A stretch of DNA of 64,000 nt from Chrysoperla carnea (GCF_905475395.1 NC_058338.1:73047435-73111434), one strand, 5' to 3'; shown: positions 51,482 through 64,000, counted from the first letter of the stretch. The notes: generated from the letters alone by a model not told the origin. Translations and numbers: made by a program.

Positions 51482-51760
51482 TAAACTTACTTAGAAACAA
51501 ACCCAAAAATGAAATTTAAGATTTGGAATTCAAATGAAGGGAAAAGATAAATGTCAAATAAATAAGCTATTCACAGTGAATAGTAAAACACACACTCAAA
51601 TTAATTATATTACTAAGAATAAATTATCACATGAGATTTAGAAAATAAAAATAAAAATTTTACTTACCTGGATTTTGAACTCCATACCTGTGTAAGAGGA
51701 GTAGGACTCGCTATACTCTCTGCCACACGACTTGATGTAAAACTGGACCAACCTAATGAA
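51482..51760 (-). repeat. tRNA-derived (SINE-like) repeat, copy 1
   Basis: On the minus strand GTGGCAGAGAGTATAGCGAG, then GGTATGGAGTTCAAAATCC (51735-51663), resembles a mutated tRNA A box and T arm. The flanking sequence (AACTTACTTAGAAACAAA, AAATGAAATTTAAGATTTGG) recurs at 53484-53800, so the whole block of about 280 bp is a repeat. It is too degraded to be a tRNA gene. Confidence 0.5.
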
Positions 51761-51821
51761 TAAATATATTTTAGTGATAAATAATTAAAATAATTAAAAA
51801 TAATTTTATTATTAGTGTATG

Positions 51822-51992
51822 TACAAATATCAGCCAATTGATTCTCTGTAGGTATATGTTCAATTTTTAAATTATCTTTTTTTAATTCTGATCGAATGAA
51901 ATGGTATTTAATGCCAATATGTTTACTTCTTTTACTTTCCCAATTCTTAACTTATTGAATACTTGATTGATTATCCTCAAAAATTACTGGTT
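51822..51992 (-). pseudogene. Copia retrotransposon RNase H fragment
   Basis: One minus-strand frame encodes FEDNQSSI, then NWESKRSKHI, IKYHFIRSEL and HIPTENQLADIC, the conserved end of Ty1/Copia polyproteins. A stop codon interrupts it after SSIQ. About 57 codons remain. It is dead and lies next to an oppositely oriented Copia fragment. Confidence 0.8.
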
Positions 51993-52079
51993 TAACGATA
52001 ATATTAAAACATTCATTTTACAAACCGCAGCTAGCTAATGCAACAATATTCTGTTTTTTAGATTTTCAATATATATTAT

Positions 52080-53090
52080 TTCCAAATAATTGAAGGGCGT
52101 ACATGCGTCAACGATAATAGTAGAGAAATAAAAAACAATATGGTAATGCGATAGTTTAAATGATTTTCTATGATTTAAGACAAGAAAAAAAACCTGTTAT
52201 CGAATTATTTTCATTGAATTTTAAGTTTAAAAAATTGACTAAAAGTAAGATTTAATATGGGACTAAATGGAAAATATAAATACGATATTTTTCTAAAATT
52301 ATATCGATACCAATTTTTTTTACAAGCTTTTACCAGGTAATAATTATTTAAACTTTTAATAGAATTTCAAAAAAATTTCTATTAATTTAAAATTCTTTAA
52401 AAGTTACATACTGTTTCCCTATGAACGCACGTAGCAAAACAGGTTCACGAACTTAAATAACATTTCATTCGATCAGAATTTAAAAAAAAATTGATTATAT
52501 ACCTACAAAAAATGAACTGGCTGATATTTGTACCAAAGGTTTATCAAATCAAAAATTTCACAAATTTGCTAAGTCCATAGGAATCTGTTTTGTTTGAATT
52601 GAGTGGAGTGTTGAAATCAATTGAATACAAGTTTAGTTTTATTTATTATTTTGATAGAATTTTTTTCGATATTTAGTAACGGAGTTGTTGATGAAAACAA
52701 TAATATTAAAACATTTCATTAATATTATGAATGTTCAAGTGATTGTAGAGTTATTTAGTTATTCATTTAAGGACGTACATTCATGAGACTTGTAAGTAGA
52801 CAAATAAAAATAATTATGATGATAAAAAAGTTTAAATGATTTAAGAAAGAAAAAATATACAATTGTATAAATAAATCGAAACGTAATTAATGTTAAATTT
52901 TAAATTCAAAAAGTGACAAAAATTAATCTTTAACATAGGTTTAAATGGAAAATATAAATCGATATTTCTCAAAAATTATATCGATAACTATACTTGAAAC
53001 TTTTATCAGTTAGTAATTATTAAAAATTTTAATAAAATTTCAAAAAAAAATTCAAAATTATTTCTTAAGTTGATGAATGAACGTTCTTAA
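52080..53090. repeat. Diverged direct repeats, possible Copia LTR remnants
   Basis: The segments 52080-52435 and 52755-53090 share, in order, GGGCGTACAT/GGACGTACAT, AGTTTAAATGAT, ACTAAATGGAAAATATAAA, AATTATATCGATA and AATTTCAAAAAAA. They flank the Copia tail at 52461-52597, after which TGTTGAAATCAATTG looks like an LTR start. The LTR assignment is inferred from position. Confidence 0.5.
52461..52597 (+). pseudogene. Copia retrotransposon C-terminal fragment
   Basis: HFIRSE is followed, after a frameshift in an A run, by IDYIPTKNELADICTKGL, then SNQKFHKFAKSIGICF and a stop. This is the normal end of a Copia polyprotein. It is oriented opposite to the fragment at 51822-51992 and comes from a different copy. 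Confidence 0.8.
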
Positions 53091-53483
53091 ATAAAAATTA
53101 TAATTATTAATATTAAAACTGTGTGTTTATTAGTAAACTCTACATCTAAAATAACACTAACGTCAAAAAATTTTATGAAACCATAGTACATATTCATTTT
53201 GTTATATTTATTATAAATAAATTTTGTATAAATTAGATTGAATCTCTTGGGAATAAACGTAAGCTCGAAAAATAATGAAATCAAATAAAAAAACTTGTAG
53301 TCGTACACTAATAATAAAACAACTAATTCTAGAATGTGATTTCAATTGGAAAAAATAAACAAGTGACTCAAACATAATTTTTGTGTAAAAAAGTATTTGG
53401 ACAAAATATGAAACAAATTAAATATAATATAGAATTTTACAATGCACAAAAAAAGAATTAGAAAAATGTAAATTAAAACAAAA

Positions 53484-53800
53484 ACTTACTCAGAAACAAA
53501 TTCGAAAATGAAATTTGACGTTTGGAAGTCAAATGAAGGTGAAACACAAAGCACAAATGTAACCAACTGTCCACTATGAACGATGAAACACAACTGACCT
53601 AATGAATAATTTTGATTGACCACACCCGAAAAAAGCGCGGAAATTTAACACGCATTTAAATTAATGAAATTAATTTGAATAAATCAGAACATGAAATGTA
53701 GAGAAAAAATTTAAAATTTTTATTTGCCCGAGCTTTGAACCATAGACCTTCGATCTACGAGTCGCACCCGCTTAACACTGAGCTGCGAAACCTCTTATAT
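53484..53800 (-). repeat. tRNA-derived (SINE-like) repeat, copy 2
   Basis: Minus strand AGCTCAGTGTTAAGCGGG, CGACTCGTAGATCGAAGG and TATGGTTCAAAGCTCGGGC (53795-53726) follow tRNA order: A box, anticodon arm, T arm. Shares its flank with 51482-51760. Confidence 0.55.
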
Positions 53801-53934
53801 GATGAAACAATATCAAGAGACATTATCGGTGATAAAGCTGTACAAACCTAATGAAAACTTTGAGTGACTAAAACACCTGTGGGATTGTTACACAAACTTA
53901 AATTAATAACGTAGGGAAAAAAAAAATGTTTTAC

Positions 53935-54005
53935 CTTAATGGGTTTCGAACCCACGATCTTAGTACTACGAGTCGGACTCGCTCACCACTTCGCCATATG
54001 ATCCG
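53935..54005 (-). repeat. tRNA-derived (SINE-like) repeat, copy 3
   Basis: Minus strand TGGCGAAGTGGTGAGCGAG (A box), GACTCGTAGTACTAAGATC (anticodon-arm region) and GTGGGTTCGAAACCC (T arm with B box). This is the best preserved of the three tRNA-like copies, about 210 bp from copy 2. The acceptor stem does not close, so a working tRNA is unlikely. Confidence 0.6.
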
Positions 54006-55029
54006 ATATATATACATACAATTTACACAAGCAATATCAGTGAGAAAATTATATTAACCTAATGAATAAATAAATTTAACTTATTCCAAAATAAATGCGT
54101 ATTCAAATTAATTTAATTGATTTGCAAAAAATCATATTAATAAATTCATTAAAAAAAAAATTAAAATTGATACTTATCCGAAATTTGAGTGAGAAAACCG
54201 AATAAGTATAAACCGAAAACACATGCTTCTAAACCGAAACACATTAAGTCATTCGGATACAGTGTAGTAATAACTATTCATAGACCCTATTTATTAAGAA
54301 TTTTTGGCTTCTATTATAAAATGTTTTATTACAAATATCAGGTTTTTCCTCGGTTTTTTTACTACATTTATGTTGTAGTTCTCTTATACGAAAAGTTTTT
54401 TTTACAGATTTCGCATGATTAATGCTTTTTTTTCCACTGTAAATGATTAACATAATGATTATCATTAAAATTTTTCGATATGTGGAGTAATTTTTAAAAT
54501 ATTGAAAATTGAAAATTTTGTTTAATTATTTAGCTTTCGATATTTCGATAACCAAGACAAATAACGAAAAATTTCGTATTTTCATGATCAAAGTTGAAAA
54601 TAAAGAACAAATAATTTCAACCACGAATCTCAACTTGATATTACTATGGGCCATTTTAGGAACCGGACTCTCTTAGGTCAAGGAAAATCCCAAATCGTTA
54701 GAAATATTTTCTAAATCGATATTAATGTATTATTTATGTATTTTTATTTATTCATATTCCAAAGTATTTTTCTTATTTTAAATACACAGTTCGTTAAAAA
54801 CTTTTCCTTCATTCAATTTTTTTTTTCTTGATAAAATTAGAAAGAAAACCAATTATTTGTGCACTTCATTAAAAGGGATGACTTTCTCCAGATTACGTAC
54901 CTACACTAAGATCAAAGTAATCAAAAACAATATAAAAGAAAAAAACTCAATTTTCAATTACTGTTATTAAAATTATTATGATACAAAGAAATATAATCAC
55001 AGATTGAATTTGATTTTATAAATTTTATA

Positions 55030-55165
55030 AATTCTATTTCTAACGGTTTACAAGATGAGTCCTACGGACCTAAGACCCAATTGACCAATGTTAATATTTT
55101 TAAGCGTTACAAACTTGGGACTAAACTTGGTATATTTCATATACATGTTATAAAAGGTTTTTTGT
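55030..55165 (-). repeat. Family A repeat, partial copy
   Basis: Reverse-oriented fragment joining TCTAACGGTTTACAAGATG to TTTTTAAGCGTTACAAACTTGG with the middle deleted. It lies about 50 bp from the next family A copy in the same orientation. Confidence 0.75.
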
Positions 55166-55218
55166 TTTTTACTTGCAACCATTTTACTTGATGTTGATGA
55201 TTTTATAATAAAAAAAAA

Positions 55219-55696
55219 CAAGTGAAAACAAACACTGAGTTAATTATATTAATACATACTATAAAATGTGCACCTAATTAACGCCCTCGTGGGTAAACAG
55301 TGATGTTTACAAAAAAATGTTTCAAACAAAAGTTTTTTATTTTTTTATAAGGAACATTTTTTACATTTAAACTTTTGTTCTATCTCTAACGGTTTACAAG
55401 ATGGGTTCTACGGACCCAAGACCCAATTGACCCATGATGCTCATTTACGAACTTGACCTCACTTTTTACGTCCTGAGTACGCTGTAAAATTTTCAGCTCG
55501 ATATTTTTTTTCTTTTTTGAGTTATCGTGTCCACAGACGGACGGACGGACGGACGGACGGACAACCGGAAATGGATTAATTAGGTGATTCTAAGAACACC
55601 TATACCAAAATTTTTTTCCTAGCATCATTATTTTTAAGCGTTACAAACTTGGGACGAAACTTAATATACTATGTATATTTCATATATACATGGTAT
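55219..55696 (-). repeat. Family A repeat, near-complete copy
   Basis: Reverse-oriented. It has six GACG units near 55538-55562 and the end TATATACATGGTATAATA. The interior is close to identical with 34131-34772, which suggests recent spread. The hairpin end has lost part of the CAATTGACTGAGTTAATTG stem. Confidence 0.85.
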
Positions 55697-55725
55697 AATA
55701 AAATTGTTCGATTGAATAATAGTTG

Positions 55726-55986
55726 GAAAACCTGTACAAAATGTTTGGACCAAAGCATTCAATTTACTATTTGAAGTCATTATTGATAAAAATCCTTGTC
55801 CAGAAAGTAAGGTTGTCATATACCAAACCATAATCAGATCGCAGGTTATCCAGTTATTACCGAAGAATGAAAGTCGTCAAAAATTATGTAATTTATTTCA
55901 AATTTTATAAGAAATGCGTAACTTAAACCATCGGGAATTCGATAGTTTCCTTTGAACGATGGTTCGAAGTACCAGAGGAGAGTTAG
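55726..55986 (+). pseudogene. Broken gene fragment, family not recognised
   Basis: A frame of about 60 codons (GKPVQNVWTKAF, then LLFEVIIDKNPCP, TIIRSQVIQLLPK, QKLCNLFQIL) is stopped by TAA at 55908-55910. It continues as EMRNLNHREFDSFL, and after a one-base shift as ERWFEVPEES and a stop at 55984-55986. The amino-acid make-up and ordered codons look like a real protein, unlike neighbouring noise. It has no start and no clear splice sites, and it directly follows a family A copy. It may be a captured or processed pseudogene piece. I do not recognise the protein. Confidence 0.55.
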
Positions 55987-57466
55987 TTAATAAAATATAA
56001 AAATTTGAAAAAATAATAAAATTATTTAAATGAAAATATATTTTATGAAATAATAAAAATTATGTTTATTGAAACGATGTTGGAGTTGTTTTAACTTCGA
56101 GTAGTAAGTCTATTGTATAAAATTTGACCGATAACTAGCTTTCTCTCAAAAATGCATCCATATTGTTAAGTATATGTAGTTATTATTGATACTTTAACGC
56201 ATAACAGATACATTTTTTAAATGCTTTTTTGTGGTGTTTATTTTCCCCTTTTAATACAGACTGGGAATATAAAACTTCCTAAAATCGAAAAAAATTTAAT
56301 TCTAATAATAAACTCTCATAGTTTTTTTGAGAAAAATGGAAAAGATTAGAAGAAGAAATACCAAAAAAAAAAAAATGTTTTTTCACCTGATGACACTGCG
56401 TTTATGACCTTAGTAGTTAAATACGCAGTATAATCATAAATTTAAAAAAAATATTTTCCGAATATAGTAGGTTTCTTTTAATTGCAATAAGAAAAAAGCT
56501 TCGAAATTCATGAAAAAACTTCTAACACAGCTTATTAAATTGGATTTATTATTGTCAGTCTGCGACAACACCAATAGAATCTACCAAGCAAACAATCTTG
56601 AATATCATATAGCTTATATAATAAGATAAAATGGGCTAAGAATTACAATATGTGATGCTTGCCAATGTCAGCATATAACCACTAAGGTCCAGACGAGGAA
56701 TCGTTTGATTTTCCAACGTAATTATATAAAATATTAAACACATTGGAAAATATTTACATTTGCAAGAGATCCACTTAATTGAAATAAATATCGTAGTCGA
56801 TGATGAAGATAAATTTCTTTCGACAATGCAACTTAAAGATATTAATTAATAATATTTTCACTCAAAAAAAATCATTAATCACCTTTCTAAAGGTTAATTC
56901 CTTTGTATGCCATGTCCGTTGTTCGTCATTAAATGACATAGATAAAAATTAAAAAAAATATCTATTATTTATCAAAATGATTTAGTGACATATTTAACAA
57001 AAGGTGAAGAATACCAACCAAAAAGAGGGCTATTTTGTATGTGACATATGTTTTGAAATTGTTTGATTGTCAGCTGATATTTAATGTATCAATTTAAATG
57101 TGATTGACTTCATTGACCAATTCTTTTCAGGTTTCATTCTATCATTAATTTAAAGTAGATGCTTTTGTCAAAATGTGCGTAGAAAACTTACCGCTACAGT
57201 AAGGGAAGCATAAAATACTATATAATAAAAGACTTTCGTGTTTTGGAAAATTATATATTACTTTTTGTCGCCTCACCTGACATTTTTTAAAATTTTTTTA
57301 TCTATATTTTTATTAGATATTATTTCATTTTAGACCAAAAAATTCTTTTTTGTTTGTTTTGTTTTCACAAAAAGATATGCAGTTTTTGTTTTGGATATTT
57401 TAATTATGACTAATTTTGAGATTTAGGAAATAGAGTACGATAATACTACGATAATACGAGTTAAAT

Positions 57467-57813
57467 GTCGAAATACCATGTATATAAAGTGTTGATTACG
57501 CAATCATTTGTTTTTTTACATCTTGTAAGTAAAGAACGATAGTCATTGTTAGATAGTCACAGTCGTGTGTATATAACATGTCTGTGGTGTCACACACACA
57601 TAAATCGTATTCACATATAATTTTCAGCTTGATATCTTTTTTTGTTTTTGAGTTATTGTGATCACAGACAGACAGAAAGATGGAAATGGACTCTTTAGAT
57701 GATTTTTTGAACATTTATATCAAAATTTTGTTCGTATCATCAATATTTTTTAGCGTTGCAAACTTGGGACTAAATTTAGTATACCCTGATATATTTCATA
57801 TATACATGATATA
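57467..57813 (-). repeat. Family A repeat, diverged copy
   Basis: Reverse-oriented. Keeps GAAATACCATGTATATAAAG, TTCAGCTTGATATC, TTTTTGAGTTATTGTG, a short GACAGACAGA stretch and the end GATATATTTCATATATACATG. The central block is missing. Confidence 0.7.
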
Positions 57814-60800
57814 AAAATAAATAAATACTTTAATTAAATAATATTTTTTTGGCCATAAATAAAGAATGTTTCATGGCAATCAACAAATATCGTACATAAC
57901 AGCCTTAAACTATAAGTTACAGTATATTTACCGATGCAGTTACCAAGAATATTACATATAAATCGTTGATCAAATTACGGGATGCTGAGAAATTAACAAA
58001 AAACTAAATACTGAACAGAGAAGTAGTCTGATCAAAGTTCGGTATTATATGTGATCCTTATTTTCTCTTTCTTACTTTGACATCACTGTCAATTTTGGAA
58101 AACATTTACAAACAACATGCTTGTAACATTGATAATGCAATTGATCAAATATTTTAGTTCTTGAAATGTATGATAGAAATGGATAATGTGCATACAATTG
58201 ATATTGTGTTAAAATTGGTGATTATTAAATAATAAAATATAGATAATACACAGTTTAAAATAAACTAAATTCGTTTAAATAAATATATTATATTTATCGA
58301 AATATTCGAAATAAAGTACGATTATGATTATATTTGAATTACAAAATCACAGAACACAAATTTAAATGTTCTATTTTATAACAATAGGTACTAATTGATA
58401 TTTTAAGTACTCTGTGTTCCAAATAAAATATTATTATTTTAAGATTTGATTGAAGTATGTAGTTATTGTATCTTTATAAAAATCATCTATGAAAGAAAGA
58501 CTGTAGCAAATAAAATAACACCTTGTAACAAATTTCATTAATCGTCCTACGAACGCTCCTGCGACCAGCGCTTTGACTATCATTTTCCTTTCAAAAATTA
58601 TGTAATTCGACGTATTAATGAGCCGTCATACTGAAATAATGGGTTGCAGGCCCAAAAAACAAATAACACCATTGTAACGTTGCGGTAATCACAGACTTAA
58701 AATCACGACCAAAAAAGCTGAATAACTGTACTAAACGGAGCTTTTTTTGGAACTATGATTTGGTACACATTATATATTTAACTATTAAAATTATAACATT
58801 ATATATAAAGTATACATGGTAGTATATATTATATTTGTCTATCTGGTGTAAAACACTCAGTTGACTTCTATAAACAGATATAATCAAAAACAATAGTTCA
58901 AAAAAATTTACATTCATTTTTAGCATTTTTCTTCTATGAATTTTTTCCACAAAGTTGATCTTTTTTTTAAGCCGAGAACACAAATGATGTTTGATTTAAA
59001 AGTCAGCCATAAGAACATTTGGAGCTAAGAATATAAATGTCTAGCCCGGCGAACTTTCCAACCTGTGTTTCTAAAGAAAACGAAGTATGCATTAATCTTT
59101 TAAAATTGCAATTTCCATTGCATTATGGGATAAGCCTGATGTCGAATTGGTCATATAATCCATAAAAATTTAAAACTAGTTTTGATACCAAGACAAAATT
59201 TGATAGTGAAATTAAAATTGATTAAAAATTCGAAGATTGTATTCAAAAATTGTCCAAGTTGTCCATCTCCTTTTAGCAAAACAAAATTTTATATATAATC
59301 TCTATGGCGATACTCACATATGACGGCACTAATGGGTATCGTCCTCTTTATTTAATTAGAAATTTTAAACGTTCATATCTTGCACACGAGTAAAGATGTT
59401 TAAAAACCAACTTCACTTTTCTATACGTGAAGTGAGAATTCTTCATCTGAAGTGATAAAAAAATTTAGTCCGATCCCCTATTGTCTTTTAGTTTAGTTTA
59501 GTCCGATCCCCTATTTACGTATCTGGTATAACAAAAGTCTTTAAAAACAGCTTCTGTAGTCTTGACTTATAAAAAGCATATAGATAATGGAAAACAAATA
59601 TGATTGGTTTCAAAATAAAATTGACTTTGAAAATAGCCCGTATATAGATGTAATAGCTGTTGCAGTATATATAAACATGGCTGCTATGTGTATATATAAG
59701 CAAGCCTATTAACTATAACAATAACTACTGTAAATGACATTTAATAGAAAATCATTCTTCCAGGATTTAACTTGTATAATATTAATATAATATAATATAA
59801 TGTAATAATATTATTTAATTTAATTAAATATAATTTTCAAATGTTTGGTATTGATGTTTCAATCAATAATTATAATATATTATATTATTAAATAAATTAT
59901 TATTAATGTTCAGATCAGCTTTTTAATATACAGAATGACTTAATTACAACTCAAACAACCACATGAATCTCAGCTTTTCTCTTCTGTGCTTTCGTTAGTG
60001 ATTTTGTCAATCGTTTCCCTCAGTGCGAAGGTAAACGTTATAAAGATAGTAAAATTTGTTCAAATTTCCAAAAAGCACAGGGTATGTATTTATTTGTCAA
60101 ATCAAACTACTACTCCAGTAAACGAGGAGAAGAAAAGACGATATGTTGATGATGACTGAATAAAACATAAGAAAGAAGGTACGAGATATGTTGTTTTCAT
60201 TATTTTTAATTACTCCACTAATTTTCGTGCAAATGACTTGAAACTTTTTTCATTTTCTAGGCTTTTTACACCGTTTTAAAAAGTGTACGATATAATTTTT
60301 TCCAAAAACGTCAAAATTTTCAGTTATTCCACGTCGAATACTCTGCATTGCAAACGCCATCAAATCGAAAAATATTGACTTTTCGAAATATACTTTGATA
60401 GCATTTTTTGCATAGAAATAATCACTTTATCGATTCCCGTTGTCATTTTCGACATTTATTTTTATACTTTCTAGAAGGTGTGGTTAGCACCCTCTGGGCA
60501 AAAGCTCCACTCGAAATATAAATATAACTTCTATTTTTTTTTTAGTATTATCTACCTACCGTCAAATTTTCAAGTCAATCGGAGCTATAGGAAATAATTT
60601 AGTGATTTAATCCTCGTTTGTTGGAGTACACATAGTATACGCTCTATTCCGTCATATACCTTCCATTAAAGCACTAGGCTCTATCTTTTAACGCAGGACG
60701 CTTTTTCAACCGAGCAGCTGTCTAAGTAATTTCAGAATTGCTAGAAATTTGAGAGCCAAGGTGTCACAAGTCTTTTTTCTACGAAGACATTGTCTTTCAG

Positions 60801-61589
60801 AAAACCTGCGACATGTTTAATTGAGCTATTAGTTTAAAATTGATAATTATTTATCTGTGATGAATATACCGTGGTAAAGTACCCGCGCCCTTATCGAGTT
60901 TTCGATTTGTAGCATCACGATCATCTTGTTTGTGTTTATGCACAACCTTACTGCTACTGTTTTTATTTACTGCCAAACTGTTTTGGCATCGTTCACTGAT
61001 CTTATCGCCATAGCAATGAATCTACATCCGCAGATGTTAATTTTGGTCAAACATAACTATTTCCTTATTTTTATTAATGCCCTATTAATTTTGGTTGTGT
61101 GACTGATTCGATCTTCATTCTGTGAATTTAATCGTTCAAAAATCGCTATTAGAAGTATAAATTAACTTTGCTGAAAGATTCGTCGAGATTCTTTTCTTAT
61201 CTCTTGTATGGCATCTCGAGAGTATCTACTTGCAGTCATTACTGTAAGTTAGTCGACTAACAGAACTATACAAACGAAAATACTGGCGGTTTGGAATGTT
61301 CTTGAGGAGTTCAAAAGAATTGAATGCACTCTGATGTGTAGTATTAAATTCTAGCAGTATTATAATCGAATCAATATTATCCTGATTCATCTTGTACTAT
61401 TTAAATAGCATGGGCACCTATAAGTAAAAGGTATATATCCTAACTATGTAATCAAAAAATGTCAAAAAAATGTAAAATGATCTTTTTTACAAGCAAAATC
61501 ATCCAACCCAGCATATACATACACAATCCTTTTTTGCCCTATTATTATTTTTCTTTTCTTTGTAACCAAATGGTCTATACTCTATATAG

Positions 61590-61590
61590 G

Positions 61591-61632
<42 letters not shown>

Positions 61633-61640
61633 CATATATG
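61590..61640. repeat. TA dinucleotide microsatellite
   Basis: TA repeats with two CATA interruptions. It creates a spurious tyrosine/isoleucine open frame. Confidence 0.95.
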
Positions 61641-62054
61641 TATGGTTGGTCTTTAACAAGCACGTACGTACATTGTTGTAAGTAAATGGTTTCGATAATC
61701 GTTTATAATGTGTGGTCGGTACCAGTTCTTACGGTATAACAATGATGATGTACCTTAGAGTTAAGAAGATAGAGTCAATACTGTTACATTCTAACTCCCG
61801 TACGTTCGATATAATAAAACATCGCTAGGTGAATTCTTTGAAAACTTTGCTGTACTTTAATGTTTAATACAGCACATTAATTGTTCCAAACAAAATTAAT
61901 TTACCTAATCTTGATTTTTAAATATATTTATTAGCACCCGACGCAAAAAGTGTGTCATAAGTTTGGCCGCTATTTATGTGTCTGTGCCTTGTAGCTTCTC
62001 AACGGAAGATTCGATTTTGATTTTTTTTTGTTTGTTTAATGGAGAGTATTCTTA

Positions 62055-62215
62055 GCTATAAATTTCGATGTTTGTCCCAATTTCCTTGATAAATTTTTGT
62101 ATTTTATAAATGCGTATTTCTACTACTAAATAGTCATCATCAGTGTAAATTATCTAATCGCAATTACTCTTATTGTGTATGTTACTCGTAGGCCATTTGG
62201 TGATGGACTGCACTT
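62055..62215 (-). mobile_element. Penelope-like retroelement fragment with hammerhead-like core (copy 2)
   Basis: Homologous over about 160 bp to 43840-44005. Minus strand: CTGATGA (62143-62137), a stem-loop around ACTATTTAGTAGT, GAAA (62120-62117), then ATACGCAT. The outer stem could form between TTTACA just before the core and TATAAA downstream, with one mismatch. Core nucleotides of a hammerhead ribozyme are all present. One extra U lies between the core and stem II, and stem II has decayed to four pairs. No coding part of the element remains. Confidence 0.5.
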
Positions 62216-64000
62216 TGATGGAGTGGATATTGAAAATTATTTATTAATATCGTCAGTTTACAAAGTTAAAATACAATACGTCTTAGAATCTATAGCACCT
62301 AGCCTAAGCTTTACCTACAACATATAATCTTATTAAATAAATACATCGAAATCTATTAACATTTACATCATTTCCTAAATGGAAAAATCTTAAATAAAAA
62401 TCATTGATTTCTAAAACTAATCTTAGTTGGACGGATAAGCCATATCTAAATCTAGAACTTAAAGAAAAATATTTACAATTAAGATTACCCCAAATCAGTT
62501 GTAACCGACATCATGGGGCATGTCGGGAAATAAATTTTGGGAGATGGTTGGAAAAAGAATTTTGATGTGGTTTGGATGAAGGTTCGGATTGTAGGATCTA
62601 CATTGATATTTTTATGTTTTGTTCTTTTCAAGTATCTGTCAAATTGTGATGTCAGTGACGTCAGCCAAAAAGCTTTGATCAGCTGACAAGTGCTTGACAA
62701 ATGAGCATCCTTATGGACCAATGATATTTGAGTATTCTGTCCCCTGATAAAGAAAATATTTGAATTAACAATTTTCTTCTTAGCTCAATGGTTTTTATTC
62801 AATAATAATGATTTATAATGTGGTTCTAATGTCAGATAAGAATGAAACCTATTTTGACTGAGTAAAGTTTACTGTTGTTTGTGCTTTTTTTTGTATATAA
62901 AGTGATTATCCACGTTAGTTTAGTGGTCATATGTGGTATATTTTCTTTTCTTTTTCATTTTTTTTTTTGTAAAAAAGACAAATGGCTTCAGGTCAGTTGT
63001 GTTACGATCAAAACTGTCAAGGGAATATCATTTATACAATTTTCTACTATAATGTCAGTTGATATATAATATTAGAAAGTCAGCACAGGTCTGTATTTCA
63101 TTTAAAACAGTAACAGAACATGTGCTTATATTTGTAAAAAATGCTTTAAATTAAATGTTCTCATTGATAGAGCCTTGAAAATAACTAATTGGAAAAATTG
63201 GTTGGAAATCTGATCTTGGTGAACAGCATTTGCAATCGCAGAAATCCCTTTGTATTGATACAAATGGCGCTGAGTTTTAAGAAAAAAAGGAATGAGATGT
63301 GTCGTGAGCACCCGGTAGGAACTATATTCCTTCCGTACCTTGGTACATTATAAATGTAACGCTTACTTTTTTATTTACAAAATATTTTTCTGAAAATTTA
63401 AGGTATTAATTTTAGAAGTCAAATGCTTGTTTGATAAAGAATTTAATTTTATAGCTACTTTTAGTTTTTACTGGTTTTTACTGTAAGGATTAATTGTAAT
63501 ATTAGTTTAAAAAAGACATACTTTTTATTTAGTAGTCAACCCAAAATTATATCTGATATCTTTAACTTCTGATAGCTTTCACAATTCGGTTTTTTTAAAT
63601 GAAAAAACATATAATTTTGACAAAAAATACAAATTGACAATTTTAACAATATTTTTGCATTTTCTTAAAATTAATGGCAAGCTGAATCGATTGAAAAAAA
63701 TTTAGTTTCCTAGGTAACCTAGAAGAAAATAGAAGGTTTTTGGTGTCTTTTTTTGGATTTACCTTTAAGGTAAATAAAGTTAAAAAATCAGAACGTTAAC
63801 GTACGATAAGGAACATAGTTCCAAAAATTCAAATTGATAAATTTCAAACTAAACATGAACGTCGAGTATGTTTTAAAAAAATTTGTATTATACGAAATGC
63901 ATATTTGTTTTGAATATTGTTAAATGTACTAAACTTTATTTTCGTAACCATTCCGGATCTGATAAATGTTAGGAGGGTATACATACAAGTTTACAATAAT

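Larger units (their letters stand above)
54006..64000. other. Gene-free region to the window end
   Basis: Contents: a family C fragment (about 54495-54650), family A copies (55030-55165, 55219-55696, 57467-57813), one broken gene fragment (55726-55986), a TA microsatellite (61590-61640) and a Penelope-like copy (62055-62215). The stretches 56000-57460, 57820-61580, 61650-62050 and 62220-64000 show no exon, RNA gene or element with clear ends. They could be intergenic or part of a long intron. Confidence 0.5.

Noticed and set aside
53935..54005. Functional tRNA gene on the minus strand
   Set aside because: The D and T arms are tRNA-like, but there is no closing acceptor stem, and two diverged relatives lie nearby.
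61459..61656. Open frame of 65 codons
   Set aside because: Its C-terminal half is translation of the TA microsatellite.

Overview
This window looks like AT-rich nuclear DNA from an arthropod, most likely an insect. Its genes are split by short introns with GT..AG borders, the spacers are full of decayed transposable elements, and nothing is organised in operons. The proteins are animal families. I cannot name the species.

Three protein-coding genes can be assembled exon by exon, all on the minus strand. (1) An arylsulfatase B-like lysosomal sulfatase at 2862-10247 has 7 exons and 548 codons. (2) The mitochondrial zinc transporter ZnT9/SLC30A9 at 19911-26022 has 7 exons and 651 codons, and ends in a 45-bp last exon. 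(3) A secreted trypsin-fold (S1) serine protease at 35935-38782 has 3 exons and 249 codons, with a TATA box upstream and a poly(A) signal downstream. Reading phase is preserved across every junction in all three. Nothing suggests that the genes share a pathway.

The rest is intergenic or intronic repeat. The commonest family, called A here, has about 12 copies. It is non-coding, carries an internal GTCY-type microsatellite, and has a small hairpin close to one end, which resembles DINE-1/Helentron-like non-autonomous elements. Other elements seen: two hAT-like elements with exact 8-bp target duplications, one of them nested in a foldback element inside the protease intron; elements with TTAAGG termini; a tRNA-Leu-derived SINE with a 10-bp target duplication; pogo-like ends; a decayed LINE tail; Copia RNase H remnants; and two copies of a Penelope-like segment with a hammerhead-ribozyme-like core. 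From about 38.8 kb to 64 kb I find no intact gene. That part holds a two-level tandem array (49.2-51.4 kb), tRNA-derived repeats and one broken gene fragment of unknown identity.

No new multi-gene system is evident. The best leads are the 91-bp near-perfect palindrome at 13.3 kb, the two-level tandem array, the hammerhead-like motifs and the head-to-tail family A junction.
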